Below are positions 52,006-61,207 of a stretch of DNA of 64,000 nucleotides, one piece after another. Location of the stretch: assembly GCF_027111315.2 (NCBI RefSeq), contig NZ_CP114289.2, forward strand, positions 992,001 through 1,056,000, written 5' to 3'. Each line of letters begins with the position of its first letter. The stretch's first letter is position 1. The notes beneath the pieces are model-generated. The model was given only the letters and a program-made list of their open reading frames with translations. It had not been told where the DNA came from and made no database searches. Origin of the DNA: Flavobacterium limnophilum. GTDB taxonomy: Bacteria; Bacteroidota; Bacteroidia; Flavobacteriales; Flavobacteriaceae. The position numbers and the translations under genes were made by a program.

Positions 52006-52809
52006 ATGGGATTATTTAAAAGAAATCCGTTTGGACACATCCTATTTATAAAAAAGAATTTAATTCGGGTTTTTGCGTGTTTAACACACAGACGTTACAG
52101 AGGTTTTAATAGTTTGCAGATCGAAGGTTCCGAAATTATCACGACCTTGCCTGACACGAACGTGCTTTTTATATCCAATCATCAAACCTATTTTGCCGAT
52201 GTGGTGGCGATGTTTCACGTTTTTAACGCCAGTTTGAGCGGGCGTGAGGATTCCATAAAAAATATTGGATACATTTGGCAACCCAAAATGAATATCTATT
52301 ATGTCGCTGCCAAAGAAACGATGAAAGCCGGTTTGTTGCCCAGAGTTTTGTCTTATGCCGGAGCCATTACCGTCGAAAGAACTTGGCGCTCTTGTGGCAA
52401 AGATGTTACCGAAAAAAGAGAGATAAATCCCAATGATACCGAAAATATTAAAATAGCCCTGAAGGACGGTTGGGTTATTACTTTTCCGCAAGGAACAACA
52501 AAATCATTCAAACCGGTTCGAAAAGGAACGGCGCACATCATCAAACAGTACAAGCCTATTGTTGTTCCGATTGTGATTGACGGCTTTCGACGCTCGTTTG
52601 ACAAAAAGGGATTGCGCATGAAAAAGAAGGATATCCTGCAATCTTTCATTATCAAGCCTCCATTGGAAATCGATTATGAAAACGATACTATCGAAGAGAT
52701 TGTCGAAAAAGTGGAATATGCCATCGAGCAACATCCGTCATTCCTGAAAGTAATTCCAGCCGAAGAACTCAAAGCACAAGAAGAACTCAACCGACTGAGA
52801 GAATTCTAA
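52006..52809 (+). CDS. 1-acyl-sn-glycerol-3-phosphate acyltransferase (PlsC-like)
   Basis: A 267-aa membrane-associated acyltransferase. The motif I NHQTYFADV (NHX4D pattern) and motif III FPQGTTKSFKPVRKGTA are present, with GAITVERTWRS between them. It would acylate lysophosphatidic acid in phospholipid synthesis. The C-terminus is charged and helical. Co-directional with the NUDIX gene and followed by a strong terminator. Confidence 0.9.
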   Translation: MGLFKRNPFGHILFIKKNLIRVFACLTHRRYRGFNSLQIEGSEIITTLPDTNVLFISNHQTYFADVVAMFHVFNASLSGREDSIKNIGYIWQPKMNIYYVAAKETMKAGLLPRVLSYAGAITVERTWRSCGKDVTEKREINPNDTENIKIALKDGWVITFPQGTTKSFKPVRKGTAHIIKQYKPIVVPIVIDGFRRSFDKKGLRMKKKDILQSFIIKPPLEIDYENDTIEEIVEKVEYAIEQHPSFLKVIPAEELKAQEELNRLREF

Positions 52810-52811
52810 AA

Positions 52812-52845
52812 AATAAAATAGTTCGCCGCGGCGAACTATTTTATT
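52812..52845. terminator. 34-nt perfect palindrome, bidirectional terminator
   Basis: Arms AATAAAATAGTTCGCCG and its complement meet at CG-CG, between two convergent genes. Confidence 0.85.
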
Positions 52846-53461
52846 ATAAATCTATTTTCTTTAATTCAATATAATTTTCTTTGAGTTTACTAAGAAATCT
52901 ACCGTATAGTAATTTGTAAAATAGCCAAATTCCACCCATAATTAATAATGCGACAACAATTATAGTAATGCAATTTGCTTCTAAACCAGTATTGCCGTTA
53001 TTCTCTAATTGCCTGCTACTTGAATTATAGCCTTCATTAAAACTTTCTATTCCACTTAATGCTACTGTAATACCACCTATGAAAATATTCCAATAAATGT
53101 AGTAAGTCACAATTTTTCTAGTTTTTAGGATATGTTTTATGAGTGTTTTTGAAGAATTTAATACTGAAATTGATTTGAAATTTCTATAGAACAAATAGAT
53201 AAATACTATGATTACAGCATAATTAAACTTTTCTAAAAAGTTTAAAAATGGATGCAAACGCATAAAAGCATCATATTTAGGATCATTGAGTAATAATGAA
53301 ACCCCATTTAATACCACAAATTCCAAAATGCTCACAATCAATATCCATTTCACGATCGAAGACGATTTGGTATGCAACATCTTGTAAATATCCACTTCCG
53401 AAACCTGTTCGAAAGTGTCATTTTTTTGCCAATCTTTTTTTAATAAATCCAGCTCTTTCAT
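52844..53461 (-). CDS. Membrane protein, possible anti-sigma factor
   Basis: A 205-aa protein with a cytoplasmic N-terminus (MKELDLLKKDWQKNDTFEQV) and four membrane segments (about 40-60, 80-95, 115-140, 165-185). It starts 5 bp after the sigma-factor gene. The DWQK start and this linkage are usual for flavobacterial membrane proteins encoded with ECF sigma factors. An anti-sigma role is inferred from context only; no zinc motif is present. Confidence 0.7.
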   Translation of the reverse strand: MKELDLLKKDWQKNDTFEQVSEVDIYKMLHTKSSSIVKWILIVSILEFVVLNGVSLLLNDPKYDAFMRLHPFLNFLEKFNYAVIIVFIYLFYRNFKSISVLNSSKTLIKHILKTRKIVTYYIYWNIFIGGITVALSGIESFNEGYNSSSRQLENNGNTGLEANCITIIVVALLIMGGIWLFYKLLYGRFLSKLKENYIELKKIDL

Positions 53462-53466
53462 ATATC

Positions 53467-53961
53467 TTACGGATTTAGTATTTTTTTTAATTTCCCCTTA
53501 ATTCGATTCATTTTTACCCTTGCATTCACTTCGCTAATTCCTAAAGTTTCCGATATTTCCGCATAATCTTTGTCTTCAAGATACATAAAAATCAAGGCTT
53601 TTTCAATATCGTTCAACTGATAAACTGCTTTGTACATTAACTTCAATCGTTCTTCTTCTTCATAATTATAATCCTCCTGGCTGATAAAAAACTGATGATT
53701 TTCATAATCCACCGTCTTGACTGTTTTCGTGCTTTTTCGGTATAAAGTAATCGCCGTGTTCAAGGCCACGCGATACGCCCAAGTCGAAAATTTGCTGTCG
53801 CCACGAAACTTCGGAAAAGCTTTCCAAAGCTGGATCGTGATTTCCTGGAACAAATCTTTGTGCGCGTCTTCGCCATTCGTGTATAACCTACAAATCTTGT
53901 GGATTATATTCTGATTGGTCTTCAATTGCTGTACAAAAGATTGTTCTAAATCGTCGCTCAT
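53467..53961 (-). CDS. ECF-type RNA polymerase sigma factor
   Basis: About 164 aa from ATG 53961 (a TTG at 53979 is less likely). Region 2 shows AHKDLFQEITIQLWKAFPKF and FSTWAYRVALNTAI; region 4 shows LNDIEKALIFMYLEDKDYAE and the helix-turn-helix ISETLGISEVNARVKMNRIK. It directs transcription of an unknown regulon and is probably controlled by the membrane protein encoded next. Confidence 0.92.
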   Translation of the reverse strand: MSDDLEQSFVQQLKTNQNIIHKICRLYTNGEDAHKDLFQEITIQLWKAFPKFRGDSKFSTWAYRVALNTAITLYRKSTKTVKTVDYENHQFFISQEDYNYEEEERLKLMYKAVYQLNDIEKALIFMYLEDKDYAEISETLGISEVNARVKMNRIKGKLKKILNP

Positions 53962-54137
53962 AATACTATAAGTGGGCAAAAAGTGTATTTTGTTACAAAT
54001 AAAGTGTTTTTAATTGTAGGCATAAATTTTTGGATTTTCCAAAAAGCAGTCGTTATGAAAAAGGATTTTCATATGCTATTGGGACTAGACGACAATTTTT
54101 AGTGTTCTGAAAATAGTTACAAAATTTAGGATTGTTT

Positions 54138-54578
54138 TTAGAAAATTTCTTCTTGAGAGGCGGAGTTTACAATTTTGTTTTGTTTACTCAATTCGGTTTT
54201 AATAAAAGTGTTATTATCTCTATTTTCTTTAAAAGTTTTAACTAACTCTTTTTGTTTTTCAGTAGTTAAATTGGTTCCTGATCTTCTTCCAGTTTTTGGA
54301 TGAATAAATAAAAGATAGACATTGTTTTCAAAATAAAAAATCCAAAGATATAGTCTATAACCGCTACTTTTTCCTGAATTTGAAGTTTCAATTCTTTTTC
54401 TTAAAAAAGGATTTTTATTTGGATCCCCACCAAGTCTTTTTGTACCTGTATTTTTTATTTCATCAATATTTTTATTGAAGATGTTATCAATCAAACTTAA
54501 TTCGCAATCGTTATGAGAATTCGATTTTGATATTAAGGTTACTTCATCAATAAATTCTTGAGTAAAAAATATTTGCAT
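54138..54578 (-). CDS. Putative toxin of a toxin-antitoxin-like pair
   Basis: A 146-aa cytoplasmic protein from ATG 54578. The middle (NPFLRKRIETSNSGKSSGYR, LYLWIFYFENNVYLLFIHPK, TGRRSGTNLTTEKQKEL) has the basic-strand pattern of RelE/BrnT-like or YafO-like nuclease toxins. The gene is AT-rich and lies 6 bp after an equally AT-rich partner. Family membership is uncertain. Confidence 0.55.
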   Translation of the reverse strand: MQIFFTQEFIDEVTLISKSNSHNDCELSLIDNIFNKNIDEIKNTGTKRLGGDPNKNPFLRKRIETSNSGKSSGYRLYLWIFYFENNVYLLFIHPKTGRRSGTNLTTEKQKELVKTFKENRDNNTFIKTELSKQNKIVNSASQEEIF

Positions 54579-54584
54579 CAATGA

Positions 54585-55034
54585 TTAGATAGAGTTTAAA
54601 AGGGAATTAAACTCATCATCTTTTCTTAAATTAAAAAAGATTTGCTCTATTTCCAAAACAGTGTCTTCAAAATCATCTATAGCATTTTTATAATTAACTA
54701 TTTCGATTTTACAAATTCCATCTTTCGAAAGTGTGTTTTTAAGAAGGATGTAATTTTTTAGAGAATTAGAATGATGTTTTTTCGCTTGAATAATAACTTT
54801 TTTAATTAGAATTTCTTCTTCTGAATTTGTTATATTAAGCCAAGATAGTTTTGTGAATAATTCATCCAAATTGGTTAATTTGGATGTCATTTTAGTTATT
54901 TTTAAACGGGTTAAATTTATGGTATCTAATAAACGATTAACTCTTTCTTGTTCAGAAATTTTAGGTGTAATTATTTTATCGTGAGTGATTACTTCGCAAA
55001 TTTGTTTACCTATAGTTAAAACGCTTGTTTCCAT
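54585..55034 (-). CDS. Putative antitoxin partner, helical protein
   Basis: A 149-aa all-helical-looking protein (EQERVNRLLDTINLTRLKIT, KMTSKLTNLDELFTKLSWLN, YKNAIDDFEDTVLEIEQIFF) with no HTH that I can see. It precedes the toxin-like gene by 6 bp. The position and size fit an antitoxin, but the sequence belongs to no family I recognise. An alternative is a two-gene phage-defence or host-regulation unit. Confidence 0.5.
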   Translation of the reverse strand: METSVLTIGKQICEVITHDKIITPKISEQERVNRLLDTINLTRLKITKMTSKLTNLDELFTKLSWLNITNSEEEILIKKVIIQAKKHHSNSLKNYILLKNTLSKDGICKIEIVNYKNAIDDFEDTVLEIEQIFFNLRKDDEFNSLLNSI

Positions 55035-55106
55035 GTTTTTATTAAATTGTTATACAAAAGTAGCACTATATTTGAATTATACAAATCATTTTAACATTGC
55101 TTAAAC

Positions 55107-56168
55107 CTAAAGATCTTTTCCCATATAATAATTCACCATCAAATTTACGAACTTGCTGTAACCTTCCATTCCGTCTTTTTGCTGGTTCATTTTCAGAAAA
55201 TTATCGTAAAAAATATGGAAACCTTTGTCGATAAATGTGTCGTATTGTCTCCAGAAATCCTCGCTTTCCTGATAATTTTTCAAAATTCCGGGATGAATGG
55301 TTTTCAACAATTGGTCATACACTTTTTCGTCACGGGCATACCAATTGCCCAAACAATAACGCAAGGCGAAACTATATCCCGAATATTGAAAGTATGGATT
55401 CTCGTTCTTGACCGAAGCCAGAAACCCTATGAAATTGCATTCGCTTTCGCTGGCAAAACCCATTTGGTGTGCCATTTCGTGACAAGAAGTCGTCGGGGAA
55501 TTATACATCGGCATCAAATAATTCACCTGTGCTTCATTGGTAAACGGATTCAAATAGCCGCCAAAACCCATATACGTCAGCGGCAAACTAAAAAGCGATT
55601 TCTTGATGCTGGGATTCGTGTATTCAAAGAAAACGTATTGACTGGAAAGTGTTTTATACCCATTCAAATTCATCTCGAAAACTTGTTCGTTCGAGTAGGG
55701 GAAAACCACTTTCAAGCTGTCGTTTTTGGTGATTTGGGATTGAATTTCGTTGGTTTTGGCAATTAGTTTTTTGGTGAAATCCAATAAATCGGCATCGGTG
55801 TAGTCTCTTTCGATTTTCATTTTTTCGAAAAGAGGTTGGCGGTAATAATTCATCGCCCATAAAAAATGAAACAAAAAATACGCCACCGAGAGAACGCCCA
55901 GAATTTGCAGGACATTGTTTTTCCATTGCAGTTTCCAAGTTTTTCTGGCTTTCCAAATCGATTTCAGAAGATATAATATAAGAATCCCGTAAAGAACATC
56001 ACCAATCGAAAAAGGGATTTTTCCCAAAGTTATCCGAGAAATTTTCGAAATGAAAACATACAAACCATTGCTGTAATATTGTTCTACCACTTCAGGAAAA
56101 AAGGCAATTATTTTCAGGAATAGTATTTGAAATAGGAGGAATAGGGGGAGAATGTATTTTCTTTTCAC
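55107..56168 (-). CDS. DUF3810 family membrane protein with HExxH motif
   Basis: A 353-aa protein with three N-terminal membrane segments (about 5-22, 55-72, 87-107) and a soluble domain. CHEMAHQMGFASESECNFIG contains HEMAH, a zinc-metalloprotease motif, with E in SESECNF as a possible third ligand. DUF3810 proteins are conserved in Bacteroidetes; peptidase activity is likely from the motif but not demonstrated. Confidence 0.88.
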   Translation of the reverse strand: MKRKYILPLFLLFQILFLKIIAFFPEVVEQYYSNGLYVFISKISRITLGKIPFSIGDVLYGILILYLLKSIWKARKTWKLQWKNNVLQILGVLSVAYFLFHFLWAMNYYRQPLFEKMKIERDYTDADLLDFTKKLIAKTNEIQSQITKNDSLKVVFPYSNEQVFEMNLNGYKTLSSQYVFFEYTNPSIKKSLFSLPLTYMGFGGYLNPFTNEAQVNYLMPMYNSPTTSCHEMAHQMGFASESECNFIGFLASVKNENPYFQYSGYSFALRYCLGNWYARDEKVYDQLLKTIHPGILKNYQESEDFWRQYDTFIDKGFHIFYDNFLKMNQQKDGMEGYSKFVNLMVNYYMGKDL

Positions 56169-56252
56169 GCTTATACTTTTGGCATAAAAATAACAATTTA
56201 AATAGTTGTACGCTTTCTTTTTTTGTAAATTTGTTTTTCAATAAAAGGGACA

Positions 56253-56465
56253 ATGACACAAATCACATTAAATATTCCGGACAACGAATTGAGTTTCTTT
56301 ATGAAATTGATAGAAAAGTTTAATTACGAGACCGTAATTAATGAATTTTCCGTAACGGATGAAATGAAAAACTTGTTGGACGAAAGAAGAGCAACTTCAA
56401 AAGCCGATGATTTTATTCCTTGGAATGAGGCGAAAAAACAATTGCGTTTTAAATCTGGAAAATGA
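56253..56465 (+). CDS. Antitoxin of a ParE/RelE-type pair
   Basis: A 70-aa protein. LNIPDNELSFFMKLIEKFNY is followed by an acidic, helical C-terminal part (DDFIPWNEAKKQLRFKSGK) that would wrap the toxin. Its TGA overlaps the toxin's ATG by 4 nt (ATGA), the usual coupling. Such short antitoxins diverge quickly, so identification rests on the neighbour. Confidence 0.75.
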   Translation: MTQITLNIPDNELSFFMKLIEKFNYETVINEFSVTDEMKNLLDERRATSKADDFIPWNEAKKQLRFKSGK

Positions 56466-56755
56466 TTTATAAAGTTGTAATTGAACCAAGAGCCATCCTT
56501 GATATACAAGAAGCCATTGATTATTATGATTCCAAACAGAGTGGATTAGGCAACTATTTTTACCAAGTTGTCGAAGAGCATATAGAAACGGTGTCTAAAA
56601 GTCCATTCTTTCAAATTAGATACAAAGATTATCACGGTTTCCCCATTCGTAAATTTCCTTTTATTATTCTTTATTATATAGATGAAAATCTTAAAACCAT
56701 TTATATAATGTCTGTTTTTAATACCTATTTGAACCCTAAAAAATATCCAAAATAA
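56462..56755 (+). CDS. ParE/RelE-family toxin
   Basis: A 97-aa protein with the ParE pattern: VVIEPRAILDIQEAIDYYDS at the start, a central FQIRYKDYHGFPIRKFPFII and a final strand IYIMSVFNTYLNPKKY. Members inhibit gyrase or cleave mRNA. Coupled to the antitoxin and 8 bp before the dipeptidase gene, into which transcription probably continues. Confidence 0.88.
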   Translation: MIYKVVIEPRAILDIQEAIDYYDSKQSGLGNYFYQVVEEHIETVSKSPFFQIRYKDYHGFPIRKFPFIILYYIDENLKTIYIMSVFNTYLNPKKYPK

Positions 56756-56762
56756 ATACATA

Positions 56763-58223
56763 ATGAGCAAAGAAATTAGAAATCTGGAACCCAAAGCACT
56801 TTGGAATAAATTTGCCGATTTGAATGCCGTTCCCCGTCCATCCAAAAAAGAAGATCGCGTCATCGAATTCATGAAAAACTTCGGAAATTCGTTGGGATTA
56901 GAAACCTTTGAAGACGAAATCCGAAACGTGATTATCCGCAAACCAGCGACTGTTGGAATGGAAAATCGTAAAGTCATTGTCCTGCAAGGGCATTTGGACA
57001 TGGTGCATCAAAAAAATGCCGACACCAATTTTGATTTTGATACCCAAGGAATAGATATGTATGTTGATGGCGATTGGGTTCGTGCTCGCGGAACTACGTT
57101 GGGTGCAGATAACGGTCTTGGAGTAGCCATGATTATGGCAATTTTGGAAAGTAAAGACATCGCACATCCAGCAATCGAAGCCCTGTTTACCATCGATGAA
57201 GAAACCGGAATGACGGGTGCTTTGAACCTGAAAGGAGGAATCCTGAAAGGCGAAATCTTGTTGAATATGGATACCGAAGAAGATGACGAAATCGACATTG
57301 GTTGCGCTGGAGGAATCGATGTCACGGCAATCCGAAGTTATGAAGAAGAGGAACCTCTAGAAGGTTCTGTGGGATACACGATTACCGTGAAAGGCCTGAA
57401 AGGTGGACATTCCGGTATGGACATTCACAAAGGTTTGGGGAATGCCAACAAAATAATGAACCGTTTGTTGTTTGATGGTTTCGAAAATTATGGTTTGATA
57501 GTTTCTGAAATCAACGGAGGTAGTTTGCGCAATGCGATTCCGAGAGAAAGTGTGGCCAAAGTTATTATTGCAGGAATGTATGACGAAGCTTATGTTTTTG
57601 ATATGCAGGAAATTATCAGGGACATCAAATCCGAATATAAAACTACCGACCCGAACTTGACTATCGAAATCGTGAAAAGCGATTTGCCTAAAAAAGTAAT
57701 GGATGTGGGTGTGCAGGAAGGAATTCTTCGCTCGATTTATACCGCCCACAATGGTGTTTACAGAATGTCGGCCGATATGGAGGATTTGGTGGAAACTTCC
57801 AACAATATTGCCAGGGTAATCTTTAAGGATGGTAAAATTTCCATTGGATGCTTGACGCGTTCTTCGGTTGAAAGCTCCAAGTTTGATTTGGCGAATGCCT
57901 TGCGTTCAGCCTTCGAATTATGCGGTTGCGAAGTGGATTTCTCGGGTTCTTATCCGGGTTGGAAACCCAACGTGAAATCCGAAATCTTGGATGTTTTGGT
58001 CAATGTTTATGAAAAACAAAACAACGAAAAACCTAAAGTGGTGGCTTGTCACGCCGGTTTGGAATGTGGAATTCTGGGAACGAATTATCCCGATGTGGAC
58101 ATGATTTCTTTTGGACCAACGATTCAAGGAGCCCATTCGCCAGACGAAAGAGCTTCTATAAAATCTTCCCAAAAATTCTGGAATTTTGTCTTGGAAATCT
58201 TGAAGAACATCCCAGTGAAGTAG
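56763..58223 (+). CDS. pepD: Aminoacyl-histidine dipeptidase (PepD-like, M20 family)
   Basis: A 486-aa zinc dipeptidase. The metal-binding residues lie in QGHLDMVHQ (first H with D), GADNGLGVAMIMA (bridging D), FTIDEETGMTGA (catalytic and metal E), and CHAGLECGILG and GAHSPDERASI (later ligands). A dimerisation domain occupies about 210-330 (KGGHSGMDIHKGLGNANKI). It hydrolyses Xaa-His dipeptides such as carnosine. Length is typical. Confidence 0.93.
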   Translation: MSKEIRNLEPKALWNKFADLNAVPRPSKKEDRVIEFMKNFGNSLGLETFEDEIRNVIIRKPATVGMENRKVIVLQGHLDMVHQKNADTNFDFDTQGIDMYVDGDWVRARGTTLGADNGLGVAMIMAILESKDIAHPAIEALFTIDEETGMTGALNLKGGILKGEILLNMDTEEDDEIDIGCAGGIDVTAIRSYEEEEPLEGSVGYTITVKGLKGGHSGMDIHKGLGNANKIMNRLLFDGFENYGLIVSEINGGSLRNAIPRESVAKVIIAGMYDEAYVFDMQEIIRDIKSEYKTTDPNLTIEIVKSDLPKKVMDVGVQEGILRSIYTAHNGVYRMSADMEDLVETSNNIARVIFKDGKISIGCLTRSSVESSKFDLANALRSAFELCGCEVDFSGSYPGWKPNVKSEILDVLVNVYEKQNNEKPKVVACHAGLECGILGTNYPDVDMISFGPTIQGAHSPDERASIKSSQKFWNFVLEILKNIPVK

Positions 58224-58329
58224 TGTTCAGTGTTCAGTTTATAGTGTTCAGAATAAAATGATTGCACAAAAAAATAGTGTTCAGTATCAAACGAAAACTG
58301 AACACTATAAACTGAACACTGAACACTAA
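58221..58329. repeat. Inverted 7-bp repeat tracts
   Basis: AGTGTTC-type units run at 58221-58251, and complementary GAACACT/ACTGAAC units at 58298-58329. They flank about 45 bp and form a long stem. It could terminate transcription of the dipeptidase gene. Confidence 0.65.
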
Positions 58330-58331
58330 TT

Positions 58332-58442
58332 TTAGTCCCTTTTCGGACTGTTTTTCTTTTCTCTTTTCTCCTCTTTCTTTTCTTTGGCAGTTTTGAGAGG
58401 TTCTTTTTTTACGGTTTTCTTTGCGTCTTGACTTTTAGCCAT
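58332..58442 (-). CDS. Small, very basic protein, 36 aa
   Basis: ATG at 58442 opens 36 codons ending at TAA 58332. The protein is almost all Lys, Glu and Ala (MAKSQDAKKTVKKEPLKTAK, then EKKEEKREKKNSPKRD). Short lysine-rich proteins of this type are conserved in flavobacteria and may bind nucleic acid. The A/G-rich upstream stretch includes a possible ribosome-binding site. The low complexity means chance cannot be excluded. Confidence 0.5.
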   Translation of the reverse strand: MAKSQDAKKTVKKEPLKTAKEKKEEKREKKNSPKRD

Positions 58443-58537
58443 GGTATGTATTTTTAAAGATTAATTTTCTGTTTTTTACTTTAGTAAATGTAAAGAATAT
58501 TTTTATAAAAATTGATTTTTAAAAGTTTTACTTGCCA

Positions 58538-59863
58538 TTATTCCACCAAGGCATTGTTCACTTTTACGTTTTTCAAGGTAAATCCGTTGACGATACTTTT
58601 GTCGATGGCGGCATTTTTGGTTTCCACATTCAGGTTTTCGAACGTGAAATTCTTTAGCTTGACATATTGGTTGATGGCGATGTCAAAAAACACGTCACAT
58701 TTCAGGTCGATATTTTTCAACGTGATATTTTCCGAATAAGAAACAGGAGTGTCTTTGCGGTCTTGCATGTCAAAAAACTGCGTCCAAGGTTTTACATATA
58801 TTAAACTGTGGGCTTGTCCCTTGATGTTTTCCAGCGTGATGTATTCGTATTTTTGTGGGGTGTCGGGACGCATTTTAAGCCATAACAAACGAGTTGCTTC
58901 GTTTACAATACAGTTTCTCATTAAAATGTTTTTGTTGTGGATGGCTTCACTTCCGGAAGTCAATGCCGCGTGGCAAAATCCAAATTCACAGTTTTCGATA
59001 AGAATATTGGTGTTTTCTCCATTCAACGGATCTTTGTCGGCCCATGGTCCTTTGCCTCCTTTAAGCGCAATGGCATCGTCGTTTACTGACATATAACAGC
59101 CTTTTATCAAGACATTGGAACAGGCATCAATGTCAATGGCGTCAGTACTTGGAGCCTTAACGGGTTTGTAAGGAGAATAAATATGCAGGTCGATAATTTT
59201 TACGTTGTTGCATTTGTAATAATGGCTCGTCCAAAAACCGGCATTGTGCAGTTTAACATCCTGCAATTGTACGTTGTTCGAGTTCCAGATAAAAACCAAA
59301 CGCGGACGCGATACTTCCAGGTTGGTACATTTAGGATTCTCTTTTCGGCGTTCCCAAAAGGCTTCCCAATATTTGAGTCCGTTGCCGTCAATGGTTCCTT
59401 TTCCGCTGATGCTAAAACCGTCCACGCCATAAGCATTGACCAATGCCACAAAATAATCCAGGTTCTGGCCTTCCATTCGGGAGGCTTGTTTTGTATAATC
59501 GGCAATATTGTTCGACCCTTTCAGGATGGCACCTTCCGACACATAAAGATGGGTTTTTGGTTTAAAGAACAATGCTCCGCTGAAGAATGTTCCTTTGGGA
59601 ATGACCACGACACCGCCACCATTTTTGGCTGCTTGGTCAATGGTTTTTTGGATGGCAATGGTTTGGATCGCAGTGCTGTTTTTTTTGGCACCAAAATCGG
59701 TGATGACATATTGTTTGCCCAAACTTTTCAAGGCTATTTTCGAAGCATCAAGAAACCAGTTGGGTATAGGCGTTCCATCGGGGAAAATGTTTTTGTTGGT
59801 TTGTGCCACACTATTTTGCAGCAGCATAAAAAGAGAAAAAAGGAGGATAACTTTATTTTTCAT
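58538..59863 (-). CDS. Glycoside hydrolase family 28 (polygalacturonase-like)
   Basis: About 441 aa from ATG 59863, giving a signal peptide (MKNKVILLFSLFMLLQNSVA). A right-handed beta-helix enzyme: FGAKKNSTAIQTIAIQKTID begins the pectate-lyase-3-like part. The GH28 catalytic region shows STDAIDIDACSNV, SVNDDAIALKGG (DD motif) and GSEAIHNKNILMRNC (near the GHG position). It hydrolyses galacturonan-type pectic sugars outside the cytoplasm. No SusCD genes are adjacent. Confidence 0.88.
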   Translation of the reverse strand: MKNKVILLFSLFMLLQNSVAQTNKNIFPDGTPIPNWFLDASKIALKSLGKQYVITDFGAKKNSTAIQTIAIQKTIDQAAKNGGGVVVIPKGTFFSGALFFKPKTHLYVSEGAILKGSNNIADYTKQASRMEGQNLDYFVALVNAYGVDGFSISGKGTIDGNGLKYWEAFWERRKENPKCTNLEVSRPRLVFIWNSNNVQLQDVKLHNAGFWTSHYYKCNNVKIIDLHIYSPYKPVKAPSTDAIDIDACSNVLIKGCYMSVNDDAIALKGGKGPWADKDPLNGENTNILIENCEFGFCHAALTSGSEAIHNKNILMRNCIVNEATRLLWLKMRPDTPQKYEYITLENIKGQAHSLIYVKPWTQFFDMQDRKDTPVSYSENITLKNIDLKCDVFFDIAINQYVKLKNFTFENLNVETKNAAIDKSIVNGFTLKNVKVNNALVE

Positions 59864-60109
59864 AAAATGTGGGTTTAAAAATTCCAATTGGTACTTATCA
59901 AGTTTAATACCAAAAATAGATAATGCTTTCAGATAAACTATCCTGTGGATACCGCTTTTGGAATTTTATCGGTGATTTTTCCGAGTAGAATCCATGAAAC
60001 AGTGAATTGTGTAATTCTCTTTCCAAATTGTGTAATGTATTCAGGCTATTCAAGAACTAACTTTGCAAGAGTTTTAATAGGTATTACAAAGAATTTAAAA
60101 TATAATAAG

Positions 60110-60949
60110 ATGAAAAAGCCAACCCAAGGTTATAATTTAACGGTCAACGTAAACAACCTTGATTTATCTTATGATGATGTTGGAGAAGGGGACGTTCCAA
60201 TTGTTTTTTTGCACGGTTTTCCTTTCGACAAAACGATGTGGCAGGAGCAATTGAATTATTTAAAAACCACGAATCGTGTAATTGCCTGTGACATTAGGGG
60301 ATTTGGAAAATCAACGGACGAGGAATCGCATCTTGGAATGGACTTGTTTGCCAATGATTTGATACTGTTTATTGTCAAGTTGGGGCTCGATAAAGTCATT
60401 ATTTGCGGATTGTCCATGGGCGGTTATATAGCGCTTAATGCCGTGAAAAGATTTCCAAGCCGCTTCAAGGCATTGATTTTATGTGATACCCAATGTATTG
60501 CCGACTCGCACGAGGTCAAGGTAAAACGCTATCAAACTATTGAGGATATCAAAGAATATGGTGTTGCCAATTTTAACGAAGGATTCCTGAAAAATGTTTT
60601 CCACGAAGATTCCATAAACAACAAACCCGAATTGGTCCAGCAATTGCGAAGTGTCGTGTTTTCTAATTCCCAACATATTATTTGCCAGGGAATAGTCGCA
60701 CTTGCCGAGCGTTCAGAAACCTGCTCGATTACTAATAGAATTACCATTCCTACCTTGATTATTTGTGGCAAGGAAGATACCGTAACGCCATTGGACGAAT
60801 CCAAGTTCATGAATAAAAATATCAAAGGATCCGTGCTTCACGTTATCAATAATGCGGGTCATGTGTCCAATCTTGAAGAACCTGCCAAATTCAACAAATT
60901 GTTGCGCAATTTCTTGGTGGATTTTTGTGATGTAATGTCAAGGAGTTGA
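60110..60949 (+). CDS. Alpha/beta-fold hydrolase
   Basis: About 279 aa from ATG 60110; the longer frame from 59945 lacks homology-like sequence before this point. Oxyanion HGFPFDKTMW, nucleophile in GLSMGGYIAL (Ser), acid in CGKEDTVTPL (Asp) and base in NNAGHVSNLE (His) form the triad. Similar proteins include 3-oxoadipate enol-lactonase-like esterases, but the substrate cannot be told. A terminator follows. Confidence 0.88.
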   Translation: MKKPTQGYNLTVNVNNLDLSYDDVGEGDVPIVFLHGFPFDKTMWQEQLNYLKTTNRVIACDIRGFGKSTDEESHLGMDLFANDLILFIVKLGLDKVIICGLSMGGYIALNAVKRFPSRFKALILCDTQCIADSHEVKVKRYQTIEDIKEYGVANFNEGFLKNVFHEDSINNKPELVQQLRSVVFSNSQHIICQGIVALAERSETCSITNRITIPTLIICGKEDTVTPLDESKFMNKNIKGSVLHVINNAGHVSNLEEPAKFNKLLRNFLVDFCDVMSRS

Positions 60950-60998
60950 AAGAAAAGCAAAAGAGAGTTAGCTAATTATCCCTGTGGTTTGGATTAAA

Positions 60999-61032
60999 AA
61001 AAGCCCTGATAATTGAGATTATCAGGGCTTTT
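60999..61032. terminator. Rho-independent terminator
   Basis: AAAAGCCCTGATAA and TTATCAGGGCTTTT pair around TTGAGA, 50 bp after the hydrolase stop. Confidence 0.85.
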
Positions 61033-61059
61033 GTATGTATAGCGGTTTAGGATTCACTC

Positions 61060-61197
61060 AAATTAAATCTGCGTGATGGGATTTACCACCCGAGTCCCGA
61101 TAATTATCGGGACGAATAGGCGAAGCAAATCATCCCAAATACAAAACCAACTTTCCATTAAGCCTATTGCCCAAATCCATTGTAGTAGCTGTTATGC
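61060..61197 (+). repeat. attC-like site before a solitary cassette
   Basis: Arms CTGCGTGATGGGATTT (about 61069) and CCCAAATCCATTGTAG (61170-61185) pair imperfectly. R' is GTTATGC at 61191-61197. A CCCGATAATTATCGGG palindrome lies in the middle. Layout as in the main array. Confidence 0.55.
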
Positions 61198-61207
61198 GTT
61201 CGGTTTT

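Noticed and set aside
59945..60109. 55-residue N-terminal extension of the alpha/beta hydrolase
   Set aside because: No signal peptide or domain; the ATG at 60110 fits the family start.
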